Assembly: GCF_015832195.1 (NCBI RefSeq) | Contig: NC_052018.1 | Location: forward strand, 33,198,115-33,262,114 | Reading direction: 5' to 3' | Source: Motacilla alba alba | Taxonomy: Eukaryota; Chordata; Aves; Passeriformes; Motacillidae | Length of the DNA: 64,000 bases | Part shown: positions 1 through 12,971 of the stretch, piece after piece | Numbering within the stretch: position 1 is the first letter of the stretch | How the letters are laid out: the number at the start of each line of letters is the position of its first letter | Notes under the pieces: generated by a model | Database searches by the model: none | Told to the model about the DNA's origin: nothing | The model's input: the letters and a program-made list of their open reading frames with translations, nothing else | Made by a program: the position numbers and the translations under genes

Positions 1-2995
1 GGCCTAAAATGTAGGGGTGACATTGCTGTCTAGATTTGTCTCATTGAGAGCCTTATCTTTCTCAGTGAGTCATCTCTTTCAGAACTCCTCTGCAATAGAT
101 GAAATTTCACCTGATAAAAAGACTTTGGTTAGGCTGGTGTTGGTCTAAAGAGTGGGAAAAATGAATGCCTCTTGCCCCTGGGTCAGCTGCTTCCTTGCCA
201 ACTATTATCTCTCTTTTAGCTTCGTTGAAAGAGGTGGTGATCAGGCTGTGAGATTTGGGACTGCCAGTTGGGAGTGAGGTGCAGCCTGAACTCCCCACAG
301 AGGCTGCAGATCAAACAACAGCTGATTTTAATGAAACGTTTGAAGAAAAAACATTGATAGAAATAAATCCCTGGGTTTCCACAGTGAGAACCTAGGAGTC
401 TCCCTTTTGCAGAGCTGTTGCACTGGGTGAGCTGTGTGAGGGTCTCCCACTGTTCCAGCCAGCCCGTGCACTGGGACCGTCTCTTGCTTCTTGGATCAAA
501 GTGTGGTCTGAAAGCCCAGGGATCAACTCCACAAGTTGTTTTATCCCTTTCCTCTGTCAGACCAGCTAACCAACCAATTTTCTGGAAAGAAAACAGAACT
601 ATGTGCAGTGAACATTGACTCCAGCAATGTTTCCATCACCCTTTTTAAGCAGTTGGGTGTAGGTGTCAGAAGAGAATGGCTCCTGTACACGGGCATCTAA
701 GAGATCATTATTTAACAGCGATCTCTGATTGATCTCAGTGATCTCAGTGATTTAACTGTGCCTCTGCACAGTTCAAAAGGGCACTGAGAATTAGGCTTGA
801 CTATACTTTCATGGTGTATTTCTACTCCCTTTGGAGGCCCTAGGCTCTTCTCCAGTTGTCTATGAACTCTACTCTCCCTTTGAGGTGCTGGGTAGTTCAG
901 TTCTATTTCTAAGTCTTCAGTTCCATTCTCTTCTGGCCCAATTGCTCCATCCGTGCCACAAGGAGTATCTGCATGCAAATCCCTCTCCTGCCTTTCTTTC
1001 ATATAAATCCATTAGCTTGGCAGCTTCTAGTGCCTTTACACCTGCCATGGTTCAACCCCAGCCAGAGGCCAAGCCCCATGCAGCCACTAGCTCACTACCC
1101 CACTTGCAGGATAAGGGAGAGAATTGGAAGGGTAAAAGGTAGAAAACATGTGGGTTGAGATAAAGACAGTTTGATGAGGAAAGTAAAAGCTACTCACACA
1201 ATCAAAGCAAAACAAGGAATGAATTCAATGCTTCCAGGTGTTCGGCAGTCTCCAGGACAGCAGGGCCCCATCATACCTGGTGGTGACTTGGGAAGACAAA
1301 CACCATCACTACAAACATCCTCCTGCCTTTCTCCTCCCCATCTTATACACTGACCATGAAGTCATATTGTCCAGAGTATCCCTTTAATCCCTTGGGGCCA
1401 CCTGTCCCAGCTCCTCCAAACCTGCTCGGCTCCCCCAGTCTCCTCCCCAGCATGGCAGTACAAAGAGTAAAAAGGGCTTGGCTCTGTGTAAGCCCTGCTC
1501 AGCAATAACAGAAACATCTCTATATCATCAACCCTGCAGTCAGCACAAGTCCAAAACACAGCCCCCTCCAAGCCACTTGGAAAAAGCTAACTCCACCCCA
1601 GCCAAAACCAGCACAACACCTCATCTTCTCCAGTGCATGCTTTTCATTCAAGTTCTTGCTTTACCACAGGTGATCCCCCTGGCCACTGTCTCTGCTGCAG
1701 TGAGATACAGATTTCATCTCTGTCTCCAAGGAGAGGTCATTGCAAACCTGTGTTTCTAGTTCTAATTCTACACTAATGATTCAAACTGCCTGGAATATCT
1801 ACATGGAATGGAACACTGGGATGAAGGTGCAAAGGACTCTGTTAATAAATTTAAGTGAGGTTACACAGTTTACCTTTTCTTTATCCTACCCTATATCTCC
1901 TGTGAAGATAAATGGGGAAATTAGTATTAGAGTTACGTAACACTGGAGAGAAGTGCCTGCTTGTGTTTCTTGTGTTTAAATATGTGTATGTGTAAATGAT
2001 TACAAAAAAACCAACCAGCTTCTATATCTGCTAAGTGAACACTAAAGCACTGGTTTCACAGTGTAAAGGCAAAGCCAAAGCAGTCCAACTTGAGGGTCAG
2101 TGTTGAATAATACTCACTGCACTGTGGCTTCACAGGGTAAACATGGTCATGTTAGACCAGAGATTAACATTTTCCATTAATTTTACTTGTTCCATAAACA
2201 AGACAGGACTGTGTTATTTTTTTGCTTTTAAAGCAGCATATTAACAAGCACATGCTGTTGCTGGATCCCAATTAAAGGCTAACTGCAGTCAGCTGTTATA
2301 TTGGTGGCTTATCAGTTGTTTTCTATCTGTGAAGTCAACCTGAATATAATTCTCTGTCCTTGGATTTTGCAATTACATCTGGGTAGTTTGGTTTACCTTT
2401 ACGATGGTTAGAGTGAAAATAAATAACATACTCATGGAGGTGATCATCAGATCAAAAGTCACTGGGTTTCTTGCAGAGAATTACCAGGTGTGTGGTCATC
2501 ATCTTATTTGTAGCTAAGCTAGCTGTGCATTTAAGGACTCAAAAGTATACCTGGATTTGTCCAATGATGGAGTGAGAAAAGAAAATAGGAAATAGGGACT
2601 TGGAAATAGGGTGGCAGAACAAAGCTTCACGATATTCTACAAACAGGGAAGCATTTTCCTATCAGCACTGCTCTTGCTATGTCTACTATCATAAACAGCA
2701 CCTGCTGCATGATATAGATACACAAGGGCATATCCCAGCAACTGTGTTAAAAATAATGGTATTTGTGTGTCAGGGTTAATCTGCCTTCCTTCTGTACTTT
2801 CACATTTAGAAATCTTCTGGGCTTTGAGAGCAATAAGCAAGGATGCACCTGTAATTTGCTGGAGCTTGTTTACTTCTTGTCTTAATTTGTTTTGTGATAA
2901 ATCCAAAGAAGGTCAAGGTCCAGTTGTTTTACCTGCTCAAACATCCAGTGACAAACAAGCAAACAAAACAGAAGGCAGGAAAAAAAGGTTAGAAG

Positions 2996-3037
2996 AAAAC
3001 ATTTGTTTATGAAGTAAAAACATTTGTTTATGAAGTA
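2996..3037. repeat. 21-base tandem duplication
   Basis: AAAACATTTGTTTATGAAGT plus A occurs twice in perfect tandem. Confidence 0.95.
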
Positions 3038-5119
3038 AATGAATGCCCATTTTGATGTATCTTTATATATCATTGTTTCTTTTAGCAGTTTTCGACCACA
3101 GTATCAGCTATGTGCAGCTAAGGCACATCCCAACCCAACCACTTGTGTGGTTTCATGTGGACATCAGTGGTAGCAATGCTTATTTGAAGGAAAGAAATTA
3201 TTTTGGTTTTGGAAAAGAAAATTAAAGGGGGAAAAAAAAATCTTCCCACTTTCCTCTATTTTATCTTCTTTGAGATTAACACTTCCATAGTAAGCTCTTG
3301 GCTCAGGCAGTGAAGTGCTAATTTCTTAATAAATAATAACAGTGAAAACAAATAGCCAGTAGTAATAATTTTTCCCAATAATTTTATTTTATTTGCTTGC
3401 CAGTTTTCTTCTTTAGTTGTTCACTTCTTCTAAATGCCTCCATCTGTTGAGATTTCTGTGTCAGGATTTAATATGTAACAGAATGCACCAAGACCTCACA
3501 CTTAATCTTACCCTTATCCTTATCAAAATGCTCAGAATTTTTCAGAAGGTTTGATATTCCAGAGACCTCTTCCTCTCCTGCTATAATTATTTAATGGGAC
3601 TTTCTATCATCTACTGTTTTTTTTTTCTGTTCTCTTGCTGCCTAAAATGACATTTTGGGTCAAGATGTGTGTTTTCTGAGGCTGTTTTAACAATCTGCTA
3701 ATCCTCTGGGCACCCTAAAATACACAATCAAACAGAAGGTGAGGAAGGCCAGCTAATAAAACAACTCTGCTTGTTTTTTTTTTCAAACCATATTGCTTGC
3801 TGTGGACACATGAATTGGGGCTGGGGAGTGGTTCTTCCAAAAATAAATACATTACAAATAAAACCAGAATTAATTTTCTCTCTATGTATTTTGACTTAAT
3901 TTTTGCACCAGGTTTTTGGGATTTAAAGGTGACATTTGTAGTCACAATAAACCGAACATCCCATGTGGATAGTTACTCAAGAGAAAACATGTGTGAAATT
4001 AAAATTTTCACAGGTTTGTTTTCTACTGGGTGTTCCATTCCAACATTTGTTCTGAAAAACAAATCTATTCTTTGCCACAGTTTATAGTTTATTAGTAAAG
4101 TGATGGTAGTGTGACAGCAGAGCAAAAATGAGTGCTGCCCTTCCAAACCCTGCTCGCAGAAGTGTGGGGGACTGGGCAGGAGCACAGAGCTGTGAAGGGG
4201 TGGCCTCCTGCCTCAGGATGGGACCTGTTGGGACAGCTTAGTACAGCTTGTCCCAAAAGCCTCCCCAAACACTGGGCTGGGAACTGGGCTGAGGTACCCT
4301 CCAAAGTCCTGTCACCACATGTGTGGTTGCTGCCAACTCCAGTCTCAAATGAGATCAATAATGAGCTGTGTCATTTGTTCACACTTATGAAATCATATAA
4401 CACATGATGGGCAGGGTACTTGGTGTGGGTTCAGAGTAGGAGTTCTAACATGAAACATTTATATAATGGGACTTGGGCATTTCCCAGATCTGTTCTACTT
4501 CATGCTGAGCTGAGAACATGGTAAATCCTGGCCCTCTATGGGAATAGCTGTAAACTGTGCATGGAGAAATCCTTCTGCCCTGTCCAAAAGAGAATTTCAT
4601 CTCTACAACAGATGGCATCAAGTACTGACTTAGTGGAAGGAAATTCTAGGGCCTTTCCTGCTTGACCTAATGAACCAGAAGCATATGAGGCAGGAGGAGG
4701 GAGGAAAAAGGGGAGAGGCTTGTGTCAGAAGGACTTGCACTGTTGGATCTGAGCTATAAAGGGAAACAGGTCCTGGGGGTATAAATGCTTCAGTCCGTCT
4801 GAGTTTGGATGTGACCTCTCACAAGATTATCACAGAGCTCTCACCATCCTGTCACAGGAACTGGGGCTGTTGAGCGCACTGCAGACATGTGCTTCTCTTG
4901 GTCTTTTGTTTCTTTTAATGCGTTCACACAAGCCTTGCAGTTAAACTGATCTGATTAGTGGTTTTCAAACCCTGCCTTTCTGAGCACAATCTCAACGCAC
5001 AATGGCAGGACTCTAAGGTCCCACCTTCAAGGTGGGAGATTTAGGTATCAGACACACTCCTGATGACAAAACTCCTCCTACATATGTTTCCCCAGGTAGC
5101 TAAGGGAGAAAAAGGTACG

Positions 5120-5153
5120 GTAGTTTCAAAAGGCTGCGTAGTTTCAAAGGCTG
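5120..5153. repeat. Two-copy tandem repeat, about 17 bases
   Basis: GTAGTTTCAAAAGGCTG is followed one base later by GTAGTTTCAAAGGCTG. Confidence 0.9.
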
Positions 5154-8100
5154 GTTTGAGAGGCGACAATGGATGCACCTCTGAAGGAAAAAATACCTTC
5201 CAGTAGCCACTGTGAGCTAGGAGCAGTCACTGGCATGGAGCATGATAAAATCATGCTGGAACTGTGTGGGTCCCAAAGGAGAATGTTGCACACTTGATTT
5301 CTTGCCCGGTTTTATAATGTGTTTGAAATCACATTATTGTGATAATGTATTGCATACATTTCAGTTTCCATTGCTCTAATGATCTGATAATTTCCTGAAA
5401 CACTTTAATAGAGTTTCCACTGACCTTAGAATAATAGTGTTTTTTTAAAAAGTGGTTAAGTGCAGACTTTTATGAGACAAATGGAGCCAGACTTCTCTTT
5501 CAAAAATATGATTTTTGCAAATGTGCATGGTTCTAAAAATCTCAGAGCTGTTTTTCAGAGTGACAGAAATAACATAAATGCCAGAGTAAGCAGCAGTTGA
5601 TCTTGTAACACTGAAGTTTCAATACTAAGTCATTAACTGTATACAGAAACAGGTCCAGAAGAAGGTCTGAATGTCTTTCAAACTGCCACTGAACAGCATG
5701 GAAGTGCCTGTGTCTTGTGGCCACTTTTGACTCAGCAACTCACATCTTTATACCTATTTGCATTTATCCTGTCATAGTCTGTTCTTATTAAATGCGTTCA
5801 GATTGATCTTTCCCTTCCTTCCCTCCCTTCTATTTTTAACCTGTACTATTTAACATTTTCAGGTTTCAGAATCTTCCACTCTCTCTGTTCTTTCTGAGAG
5901 AGATTGTGAATCCTAAGATCCTGAGATCCTAAGAATCCTAGTTATTTCTACAGAGAGACTGTGCCTATCCTTCTATGGGTTTGAGCATTTGAAATCCATT
6001 TCTTTAGCCTCAGTTTCACATAACTGTTTGCTCAAAACCAGACATGCTCTCTGGAAAGGTTTTCAATCTTTCTTCTTCACCCCTGCCGGACTCCATGGCT
6101 CTCAGAAAGCTGTCTCTTTCCCCAATGTATCTTGACAACTGAGTCTCTAACATGGAGATAGAAAAAAAAAAATTTACAATTTACAGTATGACTCAACATC
6201 TTTTCTTTCTCCCCAGTTTTGTCAGTCCAGCTTGTTTCTAAAGAAATAATTGCCTAAAGGCAGGCAGACTCATGCCCTTCAGCGCTGCCAGTGAGGTAAA
6301 GCTTTAACAGATTGAGTATCCATTGTATGTAGTACCAGAGAATTTTCTGGTTTTAAGTACTCTGAGCTCTTAGAAAATCCAGATTTTGAGATACAAGTGC
6401 TTTCTACCTTTCCCCCAGTCTGAATAGACTCATATTTAAATCAAGCATTATTAGTAGAGAAGTTATCCTATGGCAAACAGTAAGGGAAGTTTGGGCATGT
6501 TAATTTTGTCACAGGGAGAATTCAATACATTAGTCCTATGTTTCTCACAGAAGACATCTTCTGATCTTTCTGTCCCCTATGTATTTCAAAATAAAATGAA
6601 AGAGTTTGGGATTCAGTTTCTTGGGCCTTGTTAATCTGATCATACATGAAATGCATAAAGCCAAATCTGAAGATATATACCACACATCTTATCTGCCATC
6701 TAACCTTCACTTGCCAATCTGTGGTATTTACAGAGTGCTAATCACCAAATTAGGCATTTATCTTCAATAATACAAGACAGATTAAACTTTAATATGATAG
6801 TGTGCTCCATACTACATTAAAAAGCTTATCATCCAAATCACTCTTCTCAGCAGGGGAGGGGGCTGAAGGAGAAGTTCCTTTTCAGTGCCACTCTGGAGAT
6901 GGCATTGCTAGCCAGGAACATTTCCTAACTGTGCTTTGCAGCATTTTTCACTTGCTGACCAATTATAAGTGGTGCATCTCTCTGTATTTAAAATGACAGA
7001 TGGTGCCTGTCCCAGCGCTGATAGGGGTGACCGTGCAAACACCATCTCCTCAGTGGGGAGCTTGAGAAAAATGGCACAAACTTGTACAAGGTCACTTCTG
7101 GTTTATTTTAGAATCTCTACATCCCAAGGTATGCCCTTATAAAAAATTGACAATTTACCCTTGTAAAAGTTTTAGTATGAAGAAAGCAAACAATTGGTGT
7201 TGTGCAGCTTAAAAGTTATTCATGTCTCCAGATTCTTGTCCATTTCCAAACATGACTTAAACCAATCCCTTACCTGTCACCAAGGGAGAAAGGTCCCAGA
7301 AGCAGCACACCTGCTATGGTGCAAAGTGGTGAAGACGGCTCTGACCCCATGTTGCTGTGAGGCAGGTTAGAGCTATTAAAAAATCATGGAAAGAGTTTAC
7401 TTATCCAGCTGGGCTTGTTTGCTTTTGCTTCTTTGTTTATTGTTTTGCTTGTTTGTTTCTTTGCTTTCTTAAACAACATGAAGAGCCCTTTTGGGTTTAT
7501 TTATCTATATGTATGCAAAGAAATCTATTGCTTCTTTAGATTTATAAGAAACTGAAGAGTTAAGAAATATGTTCCTGTGTCATCCCATCTTCTGCCTGAG
7601 GAGAACTGCTGAGCTGTTATTTACTTTCTGGGCTAATATTTTAGTCTCATATTTGGTTATAGCTCCAGATGGCACATGTTTGCATTCACATTTGCAACAG
7701 CTGAGATATAGTCAGGCAGTGTAATATCTCTAACAAAATGTTCTTGGTTTAAAATGAAGATAAACTCTGCCCCTACTTCAGCTAGTGAGCAGCACCTGAT
7801 GAAAAGTCACTTTAAATGCTACTCAAAGGTTTCTTGAAACAAAGAACAGGAGTACATGAGTTAAATATGATGCCTTGGATATGTTTTTAGGGAGGGGGCT
7901 TCTCAGAAGTCCTGTTTTGCATCAAGATTTGAGGCAGAAGTTCAGAGACACTTGCCTTCCATCTAAGTCACCAGAGGCAAATTTAAAACAGGCCTAGTTT
8001 CAGTGTTAGAAAACATTTCATGACAGGGCAGCTGCCTCTCTATTAGTTTGCTAATTTATTCAAATGGCTATCATCAAAAAGATGCTGATTTTATCAGACA

Positions 8101-8974
8101 TAACCAACCAAAGCATTTTAAGCACATGCTTACCCCCAATATCTTGAGCTTCAAGGTAGGCTAAGCATGTTTAAATTAACTGTATTTGTTATTCATGTAG
8201 ACTTGCTTCAGATATTAGGGTCAAATCCTACTTACCATGGCATTCTTATAAGCTAAACACACTGTTTCAGAACTTGTTTAAAAACTGAGCAGGCTTCAAC
8301 ATGGACCAGGTATTTCCCACTATCTGCCTAGCCAAAGCTGGCAGTCTGAATTGTAGCTTTTAGTTTCTCTAGCTGAGAAATGAATGCGTTTACAGCTCAA
8401 GAAAGATGGAGGAAAAGGAACCCTTCTAGAAAGATAATGGTTTTATTACTGTTTCCTTTTCTTAAGGCTGTTAGAGAGGTCAGCTGTCCTCAAAAGTGCC
8501 AGTGACACGGAATTCACTCAACCTCTCCCAGAAAACACACTGTATAAAACTCCTAGAGATTCCTGTTCTGAAGTCATATGGATGTTTATAGGCCAATTAA
8601 ATGTTTTCAAGTGAGACCAGAGTGATAAGAGGTCACTGAATCAAGGAATATGTGCATATATCAACCTGGTGTGACGCCAGAAAGGCTGCTGTCAGTTTCC
8701 TAGGAAGGCATTTCCTTCTTAAAGCCCACATGAAACAGAAGATTCTTCTCCTCCAGAAATGCATCTGCCTCCAAGCTCACCTTTTAGGAAAGTAGGAGAG
8801 CTCACATCAATGCTTGGTAATAACACAGTTACTGTACACATGGTGTACCTATGTATAGTCCAACATTTATGTGCTTGTATATGTGGACACTGTAATATAA
8901 GGACAGTGTCAGATTTTCTGCCCCATTACATTATTACAGTCTTTTAAACAACTCGTTGAGTGAACTATTTCGAA

Positions 8975-9590
8975 GAGCAGTGCCTTCAAAGTTTGAGAAC
9001 ATCAATGTCTGCTGATGGTACAAAATTATTTGGAGGAAGACACGACTGTCAGAAGAATTGCAGAAAGGCTTTATGAAAATCATCAGCTAGGTGTCAGATG
9101 ATGATTAAGTATATGTGTATATGCACATATGGCAAAAAATGCACATAAACCACTCCTGACTACTCCTGATGAAGTTAAGAGCATCTGAACTGATGACCAT
9201 CATTCAGGAATAAAACCTAGGGGCTGTGACTGTTTCATGGCAACAACAGCTCATTGTTCAAAAGTGACTTCTGAGAAAGGTGAAATAGAGAACTTCATCC
9301 TGTCTCTGTATAAATCCATGCTTTCTTAAGTCCTGGACACTGTGTCCTATCCTGATACTTCCTGCATCTCTCCCTAATGAATATCTTAGAAAAGCTGTAG
9401 GGCTAGGAAAGATTCATATAAGGTTAACAAGATGATCAAAGGTCTTGTGTCACTCTAAAGAAAGAAGCTACATCTCTTTAGTTTGGACAAAGGGTGACCA
9501 TGGGAGTCTTACTGAGATATATCAAGTAGGCCAAGCAATAGACAGGATGAATAGGGTTTGATTGATTGATTGATTGATTGATTCCCTTTT
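8975..9590 (+). mobile_element. Old CR1-type LINE fragment (ORF2 C-terminal part), sense
   Basis: Relics of the CR1 reverse-transcriptase ORF appear in the correct order: GCTGATGGTACAAAATT near 9013 (cf. ADDTKL), an LGAV-like segment near 9220, LYKSML at 9306-9323 (cf. LYKALV), and NKMIKGL at 9426-9446 (cf. TKMIKGL). Many stops and indels show great age. Boundaries are approximate. Confidence 0.65.
9560..9583. repeat. (GATT)6 microsatellite
   Basis: Six perfect tetranucleotides, inside or at the edge of the old CR1 fragment. Confidence 0.95.
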
Positions 9591-9599
9591 TTCCTCCAC

Positions 9600-12390
9600 A
9601 GCAAAAGAGCAGGAAGGCACCAGATCCCCTAAATGTAATGTTTTGTCTCACAAGCATCCACACAGAATTCCTTGACATAGGCTGATGTGGATGTTCCTGT
9701 GGCTGTAGGAGCAGACTGCATAAGAACATAGCTTAGAAATTAATTGAAAGTTATTCAATGCATAAAATCCTTCTGGTTCAGAATTTCCCTAAGGTGCAAA
9801 TTATTGAAAGCAAGAAAAATAATCATGAGAAGAGTGATATATATCATACACTCTTTCTGAAAGATTCATGTTTGGCTACTGCCAAGGTAAGGATAAGTTT
9901 GCCATGTAAGCTCCTCTAGGAGCTGACAAGTCTCTTCAGACTTCCAAGTATTCCATTAGGTGATTTAATGCTAGGGACTATGAGCCAAAAATAGTACATG
10001 TCTTATGTGTTTGGACCCAATGAGATATTTAATATTTTAATTCCCAGCAATGGTGTGAATATGAAAAAGCTGTCTGCAGCAATCATAGCATCATAGAATG
10101 GCTTGGGTTCGAAGGGACTTAGAGCTGTCTAGCTCCAACCCCTCTGCCATGTGCCATGTGCAGGGGACACCTTCCACTGACCAGGTTGCTCAAAGCCCTT
10201 TCTAACCTGGCCTTGAACACTCCCAGTGATGGAGCATCCACAGCTTCTCTGAACAGCGTGTGCCAGTGCCTCATGAGTGCCTCACTGTAAAGAATTTCTT
10301 TTGTATTTCTAACCTAAACCAACTCTCTCTCAGTTCTTTTAATTTTGTGTGTGGACTTAGGACACATTGTATTGTTGTCCAAACGGCAACACTTGGGCTG
10401 GAGAAGCAATTCTGATGGTTTCAGAGAGAATGTCATGGCAGTGAGTATTTTGGGCACGGGTGTCTCCTAGGTTGAAAAAGTATATAAATGCAAAACAGAA
10501 AAAATAACACTGATGTGATTGTGTCTTATTGTTCTCAAGCCAGCATGCTGGAGACAGCTAAAATAGACGGAAATCCATGGACATTTATCATATCACAAAA
10601 TTGGATTTTGTATTGTGTGTTTCCTTAACATTTGAAAGTATGAAGCATTGTTACTGCAGCACTGAGACTTAGATGCTTTATATCTGGGTGCATGTGGCTG
10701 CAACCACTCTATAGGTAAGATTTAGAAGGAAAAATTAACTGTTGCCTAATTTATGAGTATAGAGCTAAATTTGGCTGCTGGTCTTCTACCTTTGAAAAAA
10801 TTGGGTCACACAGGCAGTCAATTTTGAATCAGGATGACCAGGATCTGTTTCACCTGCAATTCAATGTTGACTCATAATTCTAAGCAATCATTTTCAGAAA
10901 AGATGATAAAGCCTAATGCGTCCTAGGCAGTCATACTAGTGCAGTGACCTTTACTCTTATTTTGGGTAAATAGTCATAAAGTTATTATATAATTTTATAT
11001 ATATTTATATAGATATACTGTGAAATTCGGATAGATAGAAATATAATTTGCTTCTGCCTCTTAGATCTACACACAACCAAAGGAAATAAATGATGACAAA
11101 TAGAAATGGTACCCAATACCATATGTTGCTGACATCAGGACTCTGCATATGACTGATGGAGACCTCAGAAGGAAAAAAGTAGGAAAAGAACCAACTTAAC
11201 CTGAAGGAGAATTTTCATAAGCACAGTTAATAGGAGCTGTGAAGTAATGACATGAACCAAGAGAGTGAAATGGTTAACCACAAGATGTTGCTCTTGGAGC
11301 ACAGGGGCTGGGTCACTCAGAACTCTGCTGCCTAGATTGCTGAAACACCACCATGCTCACCAGCAGTTAGGGGACAAAACTTCTTTTCACAAGCAAAGAC
11401 TTTGCAAGAATGATTTTAGCAAGCTCAGTCTGTCTTTCTAGTACCGGCATTAGCCAATCAATGTAATTCATGCTGAACCTCAGATGGCAATGACCCTGTA
11501 ACTGGAGTTCATTCCATTCAGCCTCAGCCCAGCTTGAATTTTACATCATGAATAAGAGGGATGGGACTTTCTGGGGGCTTCCTGGGAACTTCTCTGTTGC
11601 TGCGCCATTTAACTTGCAAAGCTCTTTGACACCCAGCAATGGACAGCAACAGGGACCTGCTGAATGAATGGAGAGGTGGACAATCAAATACCACCAAGCA
11701 TTCAGTGCTGTATGGGCCTTGAACCTCCACAGCAGTTAGTAGTCACTGCACTTCAGCAGCACTACACTCCTAAATTTCTCAACTTAGGAGCAGTCATCTC
11801 TTCCTCCACTTTTCATCTCCTCAGAAGGGGAAAATTTTGCAACATAGATATCATGAAGAGGTAAAGAATGTACTTCTTAAAATAGCCCAACATGGAAAAA
11901 ACCCAAACCTGGTGTGGCAAAACCCAAATTTGCAGTTACACATCTGATGGTGGGGAGGAGGCCTTTACACACTAAAGCCTTGGAGATCTGGCAGATAGAG
12001 ACCTTCAAGCTGTTGTTTTTAATGCCCAGTTCTTGCTGAGACAGGCTAAGAGCCCAGATTGTAGGAATGCATGAACATCAGGCTTGGTGAAAAAAACTTC
12101 GAACCTTTTCCCCTGCAAAAGAGCAAGCAAGACAGTAGAGTGTGAAGGAACAAAAACTTGAAGCATTCATGTCTTCTTATTAAGGCTGAATTTCTTTCAT
12201 TCCTGCTAGCTAGTGTTCCCTGATGTTGACTGAAGAGTCCTGACAATTCAATCATTCAGCTCTTGAGCTGCTACAAAAGTTCCCATGTACACTAGTATGA
12301 ATTGCCATTTTTTCTTCATCAGTTTCTATGAGGAAAGTTTAATTACACAGCCTATCTGGGAGAAATGTTCTGTAGGAGGAAGCTGTACTG
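9600..12390. other. Intergenic, only CR1 and AT-rich DNA seen
   Basis: Apart from the antisense CR1 at 10082-10345 and a TA-rich stretch at 10982-11020, I see no structure and no coding sequence. Confidence 0.6.
10082..10345 (-). mobile_element. CR1 LINE 3' end, antisense
   Basis: Read on the plus strand it opens with ATCATAGAATGGCTTGGGTT and GAAGGGACTTAGAG, then CTCCAACCCCTCTGCCATG, CACCTTCCACTGACCAGG, CTGGCCTTGAACACTCCCAG and CTCACTGTAAAGAATTTCTT. This is the reverse complement of a CR1 3' end. Confidence 0.9.
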
Positions 12391-12394
12391 GATG

Positions 12395-12597
12395 TCTCGT
12401 GTTGCCTTTCTCTCCATCAATGCCCAGGCTACTCAGGGAAGTGATAGAGTCACCATTCCTTGAGGCACTTAAAAGCATGTAAATGTGGCACTTGAAGACA
12501 TGGATTAATGGTGGACTTGGCAGTGCTGGGTTAATAGCTGGACTTTATGATCTGGAAGGTCTTTTCCAATCTAATCAATTCTATGACTCATGCCCTC
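12395..12597 (+). mobile_element. CR1 LINE 3' end, sense
   Basis: Recognisable blocks are CTCAGGGAAGTGATAGAGTC, CACCATTCCTTGAGG, GATGTGGCAC-like AATGTGGCACTTGAAGACAT, GGGTTAATAGCTGGACT, and the tail GAAGGTCTTTTCCAATCTAA then ATTCTATGACTC. It is diverged and 5' truncated, and lies about 300 bases upstream of the NR0B2 TATA box in the same orientation. Confidence 0.85.
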
Positions 12598-12840
12598 ACG
12601 TTCTGTGTTTGAAATTACCATTTTTGAAATGAAGGAGAGAACACTGTCATGAGCTCCAACAGCTGACCTCTAAAGTTTCTCTCAAATCTCACAGAAACAT
12701 GGTGTTATTCTGAAACACAGGATTTCCATCCCCAGGACTGTCCCCAGGACTGGCCCATGCCACCCACTCCCCTGGGGCTACAGCAGCCCAGGGACGCCAG
12801 CAGCCTGCAGCCACACCCCATTCAAAATACACTGGTGCAA

Positions 12841-12910
12841 GTAAAGTTCAAGGTAACCTTATGAATCAGGGTCATATTACTTTTCAACACCTGCCCATGT
12901 CTATATAAGC
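12841..12910 (+). promoter_or_regulatory. NR0B2 core promoter: TATA box and NR5A-type element
   Basis: TATATAA at 12902-12908 lies 64 bases before the first ATG, which places a start site near 12930 and gives a short leader. TTCAAGGTAACC at 12847-12858 matches the extended half-site bound by LRH-1/SF-1 (consensus YCAAGGYCR) at all but one position. A GGGTCA half-site follows near 12869. Established knowledge: mammalian SHP promoters are driven by LRH-1 through TCAAGG sites, so the arrangement fits the gene call. Binding is inferred from sequence only. Confidence 0.6.
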
Positions 12911-12971
12911 ACACAATGCCTCCCTGTGTGGCAGAAAGGCCCTCCCCTGCTGCTGACGCATAGCTCCAGAC

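Larger units (their letters stand above)
1..8970. other. Intergenic, no gene recognised
   Basis: Short open frames occur on both strands (none above about 105 codons), without recognisable domains, paired splice sites or codon bias that I can defend. Small two-copy tandem duplications are present at 2996-3037 (21-base period) and 5120-5153. Confidence 0.6.

Noticed and set aside
712..1002. A 96-codon minus-strand open frame with charged composition
   Set aside because: No domain or splice support, and it overlaps an equally long plus-strand frame.
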